DNA of 12,721 nucleotides from CAYXOX01 sp964466745 (GTDB taxonomy: Bacteria; Pseudomonadota; Alphaproteobacteria; Rhodobacterales; Rhodobacteraceae), in NCBI GenBank assembly GCA_964466745.1, contig CAYXOX010000086.1:1-12721 (forward strand), given 5' to 3'. Position numbers and translations under genes: made by a program. Numbering within the stretch: position 1 is the first letter of the stretch; every line of letters begins with the position of its first letter. This document shows positions 4,949-12,675 of the stretch, in pieces. Under the pieces are notes generated by a model. It had not been told where the DNA came from, did no database searches, and worked only from the letters and a program-made list of their open reading frames with translations.

Positions 4949-7939
4949 TCAGCCCGAGGGGATTTCCAGAACGATGTTGCGACCGCGGCGCTGGTACTGC
5001 AGGCGGTTTTCGCTGATCGCAAGAACTCGCCCGCCATCCACGCTGTCCCCCACGCGGACCAGCGTGACACGCCCGTTTGGCATCCGCACCAGGGCCTGTC
5101 GGTTCGCGGGGGTTCCCGACACGCTGATGAGATTGACCTGCCGCAGGTTTATCCCGCCTTCGACGGTGGCCGCGCGCGCGACGGAGGCCGAACTGGGCAC
5201 ATCCGGCACCGGCGCACGGGGCGCGGCGGCGGCCTGCCGGGGTTCGGGCGCGGCAGTCGGCGCCGGCTGGGCGGTTGGCGCCGGGGCAGCCGCCGCGGCA
5301 GCTGCCGTCACGGCAGTGGAGGCTGCCGCGGCAGGGCCGGCATCGGGCCGCGCCGCGAGGGCCCGCGCCGCCGCGGCAACGGCCTGCGGACGCGCGGCCG
5401 GCCGAAGCGACGTGGCGGGCCCGGGTGCGTCGGGCGGAAGAACGCTTTCCGCCTCGGCGGCGGCAATGGCCGGCGTTTCTGCCGGTTCGGGGGGCCCGGT
5501 GGCATCTGCGACGTCCGGACGAACGACCGGCCGAAGCGCCGCCAGTTCCTCGCGCGTGTAGCCTCCGAGAAGCGCGCGCTCGTTGGCGATGCTCAAGCCC
5601 GCAGGACGGGCAGCCGGGCGCAGGGCCGCGACATCCTCGGGCAGGTCCGGGGCCGCAGCCTCCGCCGTCGTCGGGTCTTGCAAAGGGGTCTCGACATCTG
5701 CGGCCAGCCCTGACTGCCGCGGAACCGCCGTATCCGAGGGCGTGCCCGGCGCGACCGGCACGCCTCCGGCGCCGATTTCGCCGGCATCGCCGAACGCCCC
5801 GGGCGCTGCCAGCGCCGCGAGCACTTCCGGCGCGAGGCGCGGCGCCGGGGTGGCCGGAGCCACAGCGTCCGCGCCGGGCAGGGCCAGGGCGTCGGACGGC
5901 ATGACCGCCGCGTCGATGGAGGCAAGGTACACATCGAGATAACCGCCGGAAGCCGGAAGCCCCGGGCGCGCCGGTGGGTCTGCAACCGCCGCGATCGCCG
6001 CCAAAGGCAGGCCGGAGGGTTGCGCAGCATCCGGCGCAATTGCCCCGACCCCGGCGCCGGCAAGCGCCGCGTCCGGCACGGCGGGCGCGGGCGAGGGCGC
6101 AGGTTCGGCCAGGCTTTCAGGCGCCGCTGCCGGCAATCCGCCCGGCAGCGCAAAAATCTCCGGCCCCGGCGCTTCGGGGACGGCATCCTCTCCTCCGGGC
6201 GGGATGGATGCGGCCGCATCCGGCTGGTCGGTCGCCGCGGGCGCTGTCTCCGAGGGGCGCGGGGCCGGCACGAGGGCTGCAAGCGGGGGGCGGGCAAGGG
6301 GCCTTTCCGAGCGCGGAGGGTCAAGCCGCTCGCCGCCAAGCGAGGCGATATCCACCTCCGCGGCGATCGGGATGGAGACGGTCTGCACCGGCTGCGGCCT
6401 GAGGAAACCGCGAACGGAACGGTCCTCCACCGTCAGCGCCGCCCAGGCCGCCACGGCGGCGAGCATGAGCAGCAGGAGCGCCGTGAGGATCAGGCCGAGG
6501 AACCTCGGCTTGCCGCCAATCCGGCGCTCCGCCACGGCGCCGCCGGAACCGGAGCCAGCGAACGACGGCACGAAGCGCGGGCGCATCGCCGCCGTCCGGC
6601 TGCCGGCGGGCGCGCGCGCCGCGCGCGGCTCCTCGTTTTCCCCGGCGCGCCGCCGCGTGAAGAAGGCCGCTGCGCCGCCGCGGGGCGATGACGGCTCGGG
6701 CAGCTTTCTCGGTCGGTCCGCCGTCAGGCTCGCGAGAACTCCGTCGGGAGGGGTTGGATACTCTTCGCTGTCGTCGAAATCCGAGATCAGAGGCGTCAGC
6801 CTGCGTGGGGGCGGGCCGGGCTCCGCCTGCAGTTCTGCAGGCGCGGCCAGAGGCGCGGGCGAAGGCTCGCCCTTTTCAGGCAAGACCGCCGCGATCTTGA
6901 CGGGCGCTGTGCGCCCGGGCTTCGGAGTGGCGGCAACCGCCGGAGCGGCGGGCGACGGGCCGACGCCCGGCCGTACCTGCAACACCGGCTCGGCCAGCGT
7001 GGCCGGAACGGTCTTGCCACCCGGCGCAGGGGCGGCATCGCCGCTCAACACGGCGGAAGGAGGCGCCGTTGCCTCGTCAGGGGCACTCCCGGCAGGGTCG
7101 TTTTGCGGAGAGGCTTCCGCCGGCGGCGGCGTGCTTTCGGTCGCGTCACGCGCAGCGGCCTTCTCGCCGGCGTCTTCCGGGCGCGGCGCTGCCGCGATCG
7201 CGCTGGCGGGCCCGGCCGTATCGCCCTTGTCCCCCGCGTCGCCTGCATTGCCGGCGGAAGCCTTGGCGCGCAACGCTTCCCCTGGCTTCTTTCCCGTGTC
7301 TTCCGTGCCGGGGCCATCGCTGCCCGGCCCTGCCGACGCGGCATCCTTCGCCCCGCCCTCGACGAAAGGCTCGGGCTTCGGTTCGGCGACGTCGGGTCGC
7401 GCGCGCCGTGCGACCACGACGAAGGGCTCTGGGTCTCGGCGGGGCGGCGAGCCGGAGCCGAGGATCGCTCCCGCAGCGCGGGTCGGGCCGAAGAAGGCTT
7501 CCGCCTCGAAGAGCCCGCCCTCGGGATTGGCGACGAAGGCCACCGGGTTGAACCTGTGGCCGGTCGCGAAGGCTTCCGCCTCCTCCAGCGTCTCGCGGGC
7601 GCAGACGGCGATCTCGGTTCGGCCGTTGCGCACCACCCAGTCATAGGCGAGTTCGGATACCTCGTAGGGGGTGGCGCCGTCGAGCGCGGCCTCCACGTCC
7701 TCCGCGCCGTTCACGCTGTGAGGCAGATGAAGGATGCGTATCTGGTCGTTGGGCAGGATCAGCTTGGTCGCGAGGCCGCCGGCTTCGAGGGTGGTCGCCG
7801 TGCGACGCATCGCCTCCAGCGTGCCGGCCAGATCCCCGGCATCCACCTTGGCCTCGCCGATCTGGCGCCAGCCGCGTTTCACGCGGTGATAGAGCACGAT
7901 GCCCTCGGTCGACAGGGCCAGGGCGAACTTCGGCGTCAT
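4949..7939 (-). CDS. large Ala/Pro-rich single-pass inner-membrane protein with PilM/GspL-like N-terminus and PilP/GspC-like C-terminus
   Basis: 996 residues; I do not know a name or proven function. Residues 1-150 look like a small folded cytoplasmic domain. The run from KLILPNDQIRILHLP to GATPYEVSELAYDWVV recalls the actin-like domain of PilM and GspL (type IV pilus and type II secretion), but only part of that fold seems present. Residues about 155-475 are disordered, rich in Ala, Pro, Gly and Glu. After a basic stretch (RRIGGKPR) comes one membrane helix, about 480-502, suggesting a cytoplasmic N-terminus. Residues 515-925 are a long periplasmic Ala/Pro linker with recurring LRPxxRP motifs. 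The last 65 residues (from INLRQVNLISVSGT through RVGDSVDGGRVLAI) resemble the beta-rich PilP/GspC periplasmic domain. The ATG at 7939 has AAGG 7 nt upstream. The gene is divergent from the SIMPL gene, and no pilus or secretion genes are nearby. The coding call is strong, the domain assignments are inference, and low-complexity proteins like this are often misnamed translation initiation factor IF-2. Confidence 0.85.
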   Translation of the reverse strand: MTPKFALALSTEGIVLYHRVKRGWRQIGEAKVDAGDLAGTLEAMRRTATTLEAGGLATKLILPNDQIRILHLPHSVNGAEDVEAALDGATPYEVSELAYDWVVRNGRTEIAVCARETLEEAEAFATGHRFNPVAFVANPEGGLFEAEAFFGPTRAAGAILGSGSPPRRDPEPFVVVARRARPDVAEPKPEPFVEGGAKDAASAGPGSDGPGTEDTGKKPGEALRAKASAGNAGDAGDKGDTAGPASAIAAAPRPEDAGEKAAARDATESTPPPAEASPQNDPAGSAPDEATAPPSAVLSGDAAPAPGGKTVPATLAEPVLQVRPGVGPSPAAPAVAATPKPGRTAPVKIAAVLPEKGEPSPAPLAAPAELQAEPGPPPRRLTPLISDFDDSEEYPTPPDGVLASLTADRPRKLPEPSSPRGGAAAFFTRRRAGENEEPRAARAPAGSRTAAMRPRFVPSFAGSGSGGAVAERRIGGKPRFLGLILTALLLLMLAAVAAWAALTVEDRSVRGFLRPQPVQTVSIPIAAEVDIASLGGERLDPPRSERPLARPPLAALVPAPRPSETAPAATDQPDAAASIPPGGEDAVPEAPGPEIFALPGGLPAAAPESLAEPAPSPAPAVPDAALAGAGVGAIAPDAAQPSGLPLAAIAAVADPPARPGLPASGGYLDVYLASIDAAVMPSDALALPGADAVAPATPAPRLAPEVLAALAAPGAFGDAGEIGAGGVPVAPGTPSDTAVPRQSGLAADVETPLQDPTTAEAAAPDLPEDVAALRPAARPAGLSIANERALLGGYTREELAALRPVVRPDVADATGPPEPAETPAIAAAEAESVLPPDAPGPATSLRPAARPQAVAAAARALAARPDAGPAAAASTAVTAAAAAAAPAPTAQPAPTAAPEPRQAAAAPRAPVPDVPSSASVARAATVEGGINLRQVNLISVSGTPANRQALVRMPNGRVTLVRVGDSVDGGRVLAISENRLQYQRRGRNIVLEIPSG

Positions 7940-7984
7940 GCGGTGGCCTTAAACTGCTCCTGCGCCCGGTGGAACGCGCCCCGG

Positions 7985-8019
7985 GCTTGGCGCAAATCTA
8001 CAGCAGCTTTTCGCCAAGC
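7985..8019. promoter_or_regulatory. 8-bp inverted repeat in the divergent promoter region
   Basis: GCTTGGCG (7985-7992) and CGCCAAGC (8012-8019) are perfect inverted copies separated by 19 bp of more AT-rich sequence. They lie in the 188-bp gap between two divergent start codons. The arm centres are 27 bp apart. A TAGATT hexamer on the minus strand (7995-8000) inside the repeat could be the -10 box of the large membrane-protein gene, giving a leader of about 50 nt; no good -35 is seen. The repeat may be an operator or simply a hairpin in the leader. Confidence 0.4.
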
Positions 8020-8127
8020 GAAAGCCGCGTGCGATGCTCCCCTCTTGCCGCGCCGGGCTGCGCGCGGGAAGTTGCCGGCGGGAGCCGCGCCGCGGCCCCG
8101 GGCGGACAAGCACGAAGGGTGTATTTC

Positions 8128-8847
8128 ATGAACAGGTTTATTCCAGGTTTCCTCGGCATGGTCCTGGCCGGTCTCGGGCTCGCCTTGATGTCCGCCGGCA
8201 TTGCGGCCGCGCAGGATGCACCTGCCCGAACCCTCACCGTCACCGGAGAAGGCGTCGTCGCCGCAGCGCCCGACATGGCAACCCTAAGGCTTGGCGTGCT
8301 GGCGCAGGAAAAAGAGGCCGCCGCGGCCTTGGCCGCGGTGTCGGAGCGGATGCGGGCGGTGCTGGCGAGGCTCGAGGTGGCGGGCATCGCGGCCGCGGAC
8401 GTCCAGACCTCGACCCTCGTGCTCTCCCCCGAATGGGAAGGCCCGCGGCCGGGCGATACCGGCCTGCCCCGGATCGCCCGCTACACCGCGAGCAATCTGG
8501 TGAGCGTCCGCTTGCGGGACCTCGATACCCTGGGCGCCGTGATCGACGCGGTGCTGACCGATGGCGCGAACCGGCTGGACGGGCTGGCCTTCGCCGTGGC
8601 CGACGCCGCGCCCCTGCGCGACGAAGCACGCCGCCGCGCGGTGGCCGACGGGCGTGCCCGGGCCGAGCTGTTCGCCGAGGCCGCCGGTGTCGAGTTGGGC
8701 CCGCTGATGAGGCTCGACGAGGCGGGCAGCCCGCGCGGCTTCGCAGCCATGGAGATGTCGCGGGCGGCCTCCGACGGCGGGATGCCCGTCGCCCCCGGGG
8801 AGGTCACGATGGAGGCGCGCGTGAACATGGTTTTCGAGATCCGCTAG
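8128..8847 (+). CDS. SIMPL-domain (DUF541) periplasmic protein
   Basis: 239 residues with a clear signal peptide: MNRF, a hydrophobic core to about residue 24, then GIAAA and probable cleavage after residue 28. The remainder is one SIMPL/DUF541 domain, like E. coli YggE and Brucella BP26. It begins with RTLTVTGEGVVAAAPDMA and contains TASNLVSVRLRDLDTLG and the DEARRRAVADGRARAELFAEAAG helix. The family is periplasmic or outer-membrane associated and has been linked to oxidative stress, but its biochemical activity is not settled. The ATG at 8128 is chosen because GAAGGG lies 8 nt upstream and it begins the signal peptide; the open frame runs 53 codons further upstream without a plausible start. 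It is divergent from the large membrane-protein gene and convergent with the sulfhydrylase gene. Confidence 0.92.
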   Translation: MNRFIPGFLGMVLAGLGLALMSAGIAAAQDAPARTLTVTGEGVVAAAPDMATLRLGVLAQEKEAAAALAAVSERMRAVLARLEVAGIAAADVQTSTLVLSPEWEGPRPGDTGLPRIARYTASNLVSVRLRDLDTLGAVIDAVLTDGANRLDGLAFAVADAAPLRDEARRRAVADGRARAELFAEAAGVELGPLMRLDEAGSPRGFAAMEMSRAASDGGMPVAPGEVTMEARVNMVFEIR

Positions 8848-8978
8848 GCGCGGACCCTTAAGGCGTCCCCTTTGAGGCGATGCGCCGCCGCCGGGCCAAG
8901 CTGGGCAGCGCCGCACCATGCCGGGCAGGCGCCGATCAGGGCGCAGAGATCCGCCAGCCATACTGCCGCCGCTTAGAA

Positions 8979-9014
8979 GGCAAGCGCGCGTCCGGGACGG
9001 ACACTGCGCTTGCC
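8979..9014. terminator. stem-loop between convergent genes, candidate bidirectional terminator
   Basis: GGCAAGCGC (8979-8987) and GCGCTTGCC (9006-9014) pair perfectly over 9 bp. The loop holds a second 4-bp stem, GTCC/GGAC (8990-8993 with 8999-9002). It lies 130 bp after the SIMPL stop and 136 bp after the sulfhydrylase stop, where transcripts converge. No T-tract flanks it on either strand, so factor-independent termination is uncertain. Confidence 0.4.
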
Positions 9015-9118
9015 GGGCAGCCGGTGGCCGCGAGGCGGGAGTGATCCGCCGCTACGCTCCCCCCCGGCCAAGGGCGAGCGCCGTCCGGGCATGATCCTTT
9101 CCCGTGGCCCGCGGTATG

Positions 9119-9143
9119 CCGCGCCGGCAGAACGCCGGCGCGG
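9119..9143 (-). terminator. stem-loop just after the sulfhydrylase stop codon
   Basis: CCGCGCCGGC and GCCGGCGCGG form a perfect 10-bp, all G/C stem with a 5-nt loop (AGAAC), starting 6 bp after the stop of the minus-strand sulfhydrylase gene. It would be a very stable RNA hairpin at the transcript end. There is no T-tract, so it could act with Rho or protect the 3' end rather than terminate alone. The rest of the 8848-9149 gap holds the hairpin at 8979-9014 and no gene. Confidence 0.5.
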
Positions 9144-9149
9144 GCAGCC

Positions 9150-10442
9150 TCAGCCCACCGCCTTCGCCAGCGCCTGATCGAGATCGGCGATGATGTCGGC
9201 CGCATCCTCGATGCCGATGGAAAGCCGCACGACATTGGGCCCCGCGCCCGCCGCCAGCTGCTGCTCGGGAGTGAGCTGGCGGTGCGTCGTCGAGGCCGAG
9301 TGGATGATCAGCGAGCGCGTGTCGCCGAGGTTGGCGACGTGGCTGAAGAGCTTGACGGAGTCCACCAGCTTGACGCAGGCGTCGTAGCCGCCCTTCACGG
9401 CGAAGGTGAACAGCGCGCCAGCCCCCTTGGGGCAGATCTTCTCCACACGGCCGAAATAGGGCGACGAGGGCAGTCCGGCGTAGGTGACCGTCTCGACACG
9501 GCTGTCAGCCTCGAGCCACTCGGCAACCTTGCGGGCGTTTTCCACGTGGCGCTCCATCCGAAGGCTGAGCGTTTCGATGCCCATGAGCGTGTAGTGCGCG
9601 GCCTGCGGATTCATCGTCATCCCGAGGTCGCGCAGACCCACCGCGATCGAGTGGAAGGTGAAGGCCATGGGGCCCAGCGCCTCGTGGAACTTGAGCCCGT
9701 GATAGGCGGGCTCGGGATCGCTCAGCGAGGGGAACTTGCCGGAGACCGACCAGTCGAACTTGCCGGAATCGACAACGACCCCGCCCGTCACGGTTCCGTT
9801 GCCCGTAAGGTACTTGGTCGTGGAATGCACCACCAGCGTCGCACCGTGCTCGATCGGGCGACAGAGGTAGGGCGTGGCCGAAGTATTGTCGACGATCAGC
9901 GGCAAGCCGGCGTCGTCGGCCACCTTCGCCACGGCATCGAGATCGGTGATATAGCCGCCGGGGTTGGCGATGCTCTCGCAGAAGATGGCCCGCGTGTCGT
10001 CGTCGATGGCGTCGGCGAGCGCGGCCAGATCGTCGAAATCGACGAACTTCGCCGACCAGCCGAAGCGCTTGATCGTCTGGCTGAACTGGGTGACCGTGCC
10101 GCCGTAGAGGCGCGTCGAGGCGATGATGTTGCGCCCAGGCCCCATGAGCGGGAAGAGCGCCATGATCTGGGCGGCATGACCGGACGAGCATCCCACGGCG
10201 CCCGCGCCGCCCTCCAGTGTCGCCACCCGCTCCTGCAGGACCGAGACGGTCGGGTTCGTGAGGCGCGAGTAGATGAATCCGACCTCCTGGAGGTTGAACA
10301 GGCGCGCTGCGTGTTCCGCGTCGCGGAAGACGAACGCCGTCGACTGGTAGATCGGCGTCTGGCGGGCGCCAGTGGCCGGATCGGGTGTACTGCCTGCATG
10401 AACCTGCAGGGTATCGAAGCCATAGGCAGGGGTATCGGACAT
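9150..10442 (-). CDS. metY: O-acetylhomoserine sulfhydrylase (aminocarboxypropyltransferase)
   Basis: 430 residues, a cytoplasmic PLP enzyme of the Cys/Met metabolism family. It makes homocysteine from O-acetylhomoserine and sulfide, the direct-sulfhydrylation route to methionine. Lys210 in VHSTTKYLTGNG is the PLP Schiff-base residue. Asp185 in IVDNTSAT binds the pyridine nitrogen, Tyr113 in LYGG stacks on the ring, and Tyr58/Arg60 in IYSRLTNPT contact the phosphate of the partner subunit's cofactor. The length of about 430 and the GGVVVDSGKFDW insertion are typical of O-acetylhomoserine sulfhydrylases rather than the shorter cystathionine gamma-synthases (about 380-400). The ATG at 10442 has GGAGGAGAGG upstream. 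It is divergent from rpiA. The symbol metY is used in many bacteria; met17 or metZ could be applied. Substrate preference is inferred from family resemblance. Confidence 0.93.
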   Translation of the reverse strand: MSDTPAYGFDTLQVHAGSTPDPATGARQTPIYQSTAFVFRDAEHAARLFNLQEVGFIYSRLTNPTVSVLQERVATLEGGAGAVGCSSGHAAQIMALFPLMGPGRNIIASTRLYGGTVTQFSQTIKRFGWSAKFVDFDDLAALADAIDDDTRAIFCESIANPGGYITDLDAVAKVADDAGLPLIVDNTSATPYLCRPIEHGATLVVHSTTKYLTGNGTVTGGVVVDSGKFDWSVSGKFPSLSDPEPAYHGLKFHEALGPMAFTFHSIAVGLRDLGMTMNPQAAHYTLMGIETLSLRMERHVENARKVAEWLEADSRVETVTYAGLPSSPYFGRVEKICPKGAGALFTFAVKGGYDACVKLVDSVKLFSHVANLGDTRSLIIHSASTTHRQLTPEQQLAAGAGPNVVRLSIGIEDAADIIADLDQALAKAVG

Positions 10443-10487
10443 GGCGCAGCCTCTCCTCCGGGCGGTCTGTTCGCGTGTGCGAGCGGA

Positions 10488-10516
10488 AAGCTAGGCGAGT
10501 GCAACGCGAGGCACAA
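10488..10516 (-). promoter_or_regulatory. candidate promoter for the sulfhydrylase gene
   Basis: On the minus strand TTGTGC (10511-10516) and TAGCTT (10488-10493) are spaced by exactly 17 bp, each matching 3 of 6 consensus bases. It would give a leader of about 40 nt. A short GTTCGC-GTGT-GCGAGC dyad (10469-10484) lies in that leader. The matches are weak and this is motif inference only. Confidence 0.28.
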
Positions 10517-10668
10517 CAGCCATGCATCCGCCGCCTGGCTTCCGCGCGCGGAGGGCCGCCCCGCGCCCGGCCGTCGCGGCGCGTCGCACGGCAACGGGGA
10601 GGCCGGCGTTCCGCCGCAGCCGCACCGGACGGCCAGCATCTTCTCTCGCACCTGCGGGCCTTGCCGAG

Positions 10669-10674
10669 TATAAC
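10669..10674 (+). promoter_or_regulatory. candidate -10 box for rpiA
   Basis: TATAAC matches 5 of 6 consensus bases and is conspicuous in very GC-rich surroundings. It sits 37 bp before the GTG start of rpiA, giving a leader of about 30 nt with AAGGAG in it. No good -35 hexamer is seen 16-18 bp upstream. Confidence 0.4.
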
Positions 10675-10711
10675 GGCGCCCGCAGCGTTGCCGGCCGCAA
10701 GGAGCCTCCCC

Positions 10712-11500
10712 GTGCCAAGCGATCTTTCTCCCATCGACAAGGCCAAGTTCGCCGCCGCGAAGCGAGCCTGCGATTTCGTCGAATCCGGAATGCGGGTTGG
10801 CCTCGGCACGGGCTCCACGGCGGCCTGGATGGTCCGCTGCCTCGGCGAACTGGTGCGCGAAGACGGGCTGAAGATCAGCGGCGTGCCGACCTCGACCCGC
10901 ACAGCCGAGCTGGCGCGCGAGGTGGGCATCCCGGTGATCAGCCTCGACGAGGCCCGCTGGCTTGACCTCACCATCGACGGCGCGGACGAATACGACCCCG
11001 ACCTCAACCTCATCAAGGGCGGCGGCGGCGCCCTTCTGCAGGAGAAGATCGTGGCCACCGCTTCCGACCGCATGGTGGTGATCGCCGATCTCTCGAAGCA
11101 GGTCGACAGGCTCGGCGCCTTTCCCCTGCCCGTCGAGGTGATCCCCTTCGGCTGGCAGACATCGAAGGCGCTTGTCGAGGAGATGCTCGTCTCGATGGAC
11201 GTGCTGGGGCGCAACGCCACGCTTCGCATGAATGGCGACGCCCCCTTCGTGACAGACGAAGGCAACTACATCCTCGATCTGCACCTGCACCGCATCGGAA
11301 ACGCGCGGCAGCTCGCGCTCGTGCTGAACCAGGTGCCCGGCGTCGTCGAGAACGGGCTCTTCGTGGACATCTGCGACGCCGTCGTCATCGGCCATGGCGA
11401 CGGCCGGGTCGAGGTGCGCGACATCACCACCGGGACCGTCGAGGAAGACCGCATCGATTTCCTCGAGAGCGACAATCTCTTCACCGATCTCGCCGACTGA
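10712..11500 (+). CDS. rpiA: ribose-5-phosphate isomerase A
   Basis: 262 residues, a cytoplasmic enzyme that interconverts ribose 5-phosphate and ribulose 5-phosphate in the non-oxidative pentose phosphate pathway (and the Calvin cycle where present). GLGTGSTAAWM is the phosphate-binding loop. DGADEYDPDLNLIKGGGGALLQEKIVA is the family's active-site segment, containing the conserved Asp pair, Lys and Glu. The length is close to the usual 220-265. I chose the GTG at 10712 because a perfect AAGGAG (10699-10704) lies 7 nt upstream and the protein then starts VPSDLSPIDKAKFAAAKRA, a normal beginning for the family. The open frame extends about 109 codons further upstream with no homology. It is divergent from metY and convergent with dusA, 63 bp away. 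Confidence 0.96.
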   Translation: MPSDLSPIDKAKFAAAKRACDFVESGMRVGLGTGSTAAWMVRCLGELVREDGLKISGVPTSTRTAELAREVGIPVISLDEARWLDLTIDGADEYDPDLNLIKGGGGALLQEKIVATASDRMVVIADLSKQVDRLGAFPLPVEVIPFGWQTSKALVEEMLVSMDVLGRNATLRMNGDAPFVTDEGNYILDLHLHRIGNARQLALVLNQVPGVVENGLFVDICDAVVIGHGDGRVEVRDITTGTVEEDRIDFLESDNLFTDLAD

Positions 11501-11551
11501 GGCTGCCGGCCAGGGCACGCACGCTTCGCCTCGCAAGGCCCGATCGCGCCT

Positions 11552-11563
11552 CCAGCGCGCTGG
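11552..11563. repeat. 12-bp perfect palindrome between rpiA and dusA stops
   Basis: CCAGCGCGCTGG directly abuts the dusA stop codon in the 63-bp convergent gap. It has no loop or T-tract, so it is a poor hairpin terminator and may be chance in such GC-rich DNA. I see no better terminator in this gap. Confidence 0.3.
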
Positions 11564-12592
11564 TCATTGCGCCGCAAATTCCGGCTCGGGCGCGGCGCCC
11601 GCGGCGTTCACCAGTGCCAGCGCCTCGCGCAGGACATCGAGCCCGGCCCCGGGCCGGCGTGCCTCCTCGGAAAGATGCCGCCTCCAGGCCCGCGCCCCGG
11701 GCCGCCCGGCGAACAGGCCGAGCATGTGACGCGTCACGTCCGAGAGGCGGCCGCCTTCGGCTAGATGCGCCGCGATGTGGGGCTCCATGGCAGCGACGGC
11801 CTCTTCGCGGCTCGCTACCGGGCCGGTCTGGCCGTGCAGCCGTTCATCCGCCGGCAGCAGGATATCCCCCGGGCGTTCGTAGGCCGCGCGCCCGATCATG
11901 ACGCTCTCGAACCCTTCGGCGAGATGCGCCTCGGCCGCCTCAAGCGAGCGGATACCGCCATTCAAGGTGAGGCGCAGCTGCGGGAAAGCCGCGCGCATCC
12001 GCGCAACGAGACCGTAGTCGAGCGGCGGCACGTCGCGGTTCTCCTTGGGGCTCAGGCCCTTCAGCCAGGCCTTGCGCGCGTGGACGGTGACCGAACGGAT
12101 ACCAGCCGCGCACACCGCCTCCAGAAAACGCGGCAACGCCTCGGACGGATCCTGCTCGTCCACGCCGATCCGGCACTTGACGCTCACCTCGATCCGCACC
12201 GCGGCCCGCATGGCATCGACGCAGTCAGCCACCCGCGCCGGCTCGCGCATCAGCACAGCGCCGAACGTTCCGGACTGCACCCTGTCGGACGGGCAGCCGC
12301 AGTTGAGATCGATACCGTCGTAGCCCTCCGCCTCGCCCATGCGCGCGGCCTCGGCAAGCTCGCGCGGATCGGACCCGCCCAGCTGCAGAACCACCGGGTG
12401 CTCGCGCGCATCGAACCGCAGCAAGTGCCGCGCGCCCCCGCGCACCAGCGCGGGAGCCGTCACCATCTCGGTGTAGAGCACCGCCCGGCGCGACAACACG
12501 CGATGGAAGGCGCGGCAATGGCGATCCGTCCAGTCCATCATCGGCGCGCAAGACATACGCCAAGGTTCGATATTTTGCGATTTTCTTTCCAT
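11564..12592 (-). CDS. dusA: tRNA-dihydrouridine(20/20a) synthase DusA
   Basis: 342 residues, an FMN enzyme that reduces specific uridines in the tRNA D-loop to dihydrouridine using NADPH. APMMDWTDRHCR near the N-terminus is the DusA signature that binds FMN. Catalytic Cys100 lies in LNCGCPSDRVQSGTFGA. Lys139 in VKCRIGVDE and VHARKAWLKGLSPKENR are further FMN or substrate segments, with NGGI and MIGRAAYERP closing the TIM barrel. The C-terminal helical domain (including DVTRHMLGLFAGRPGARAWRR) is complete. The length fits the family (about 330-345). The ATG at 12592 is preceded by an in-frame TAA four codons upstream, which limits the start. Its ribosome-binding site is weak; the next ATG (residue 13) would remove little and has no better site. 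It is convergent with rpiA. Confidence 0.95.
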   Translation of the reverse strand: MERKSQNIEPWRMSCAPMMDWTDRHCRAFHRVLSRRAVLYTEMVTAPALVRGGARHLLRFDAREHPVVLQLGGSDPRELAEAARMGEAEGYDGIDLNCGCPSDRVQSGTFGAVLMREPARVADCVDAMRAAVRIEVSVKCRIGVDEQDPSEALPRFLEAVCAAGIRSVTVHARKAWLKGLSPKENRDVPPLDYGLVARMRAAFPQLRLTLNGGIRSLEAAEAHLAEGFESVMIGRAAYERPGDILLPADERLHGQTGPVASREEAVAAMEPHIAAHLAEGGRLSDVTRHMLGLFAGRPGARAWRRHLSEEARRPGAGLDVLREALALVNAAGAAPEPEFAAQ

Positions 12593-12675
12593 TGCTGACG
12601 TTTACCGCAGCACGCACAATGCCGCCAGAGCATCATTTCGGCCCGTTTCATGCCCATCCGTACCCATTCTTGGTC

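Noticed and set aside
6204..7646. 480-codon plus-strand open frame antisense to the large membrane-protein gene
   Set aside because: It is a shadow of a very GC-rich Ala/Pro/Gly coding region. Its product is Ala/Ser/Gly-rich low complexity with no domain, and the minus-strand frame has a ribosome-binding site, a membrane helix and recognisable ends.
7969..8127. 53-codon upstream extension of the SIMPL gene
   Set aside because: It would bury the signal peptide inside the protein; the ATG at 8128 has its own well-spaced GAAGGG.
10443..10711. possible methionine-related riboswitch (SAM-II or SAM/SAH type) in front of metY
   Set aside because: The predicted leader is only about 40 nt and I could not match the conserved pseudoknot elements of those classes. 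A covariance-model search would settle it.
9505..11536. long minus-strand open frames running through rpiA (to 11265 and 11536)
   Set aside because: They are antisense to rpiA, which has intact active-site motifs and a strong ribosome-binding site; the products are Arg-rich shadow translations.
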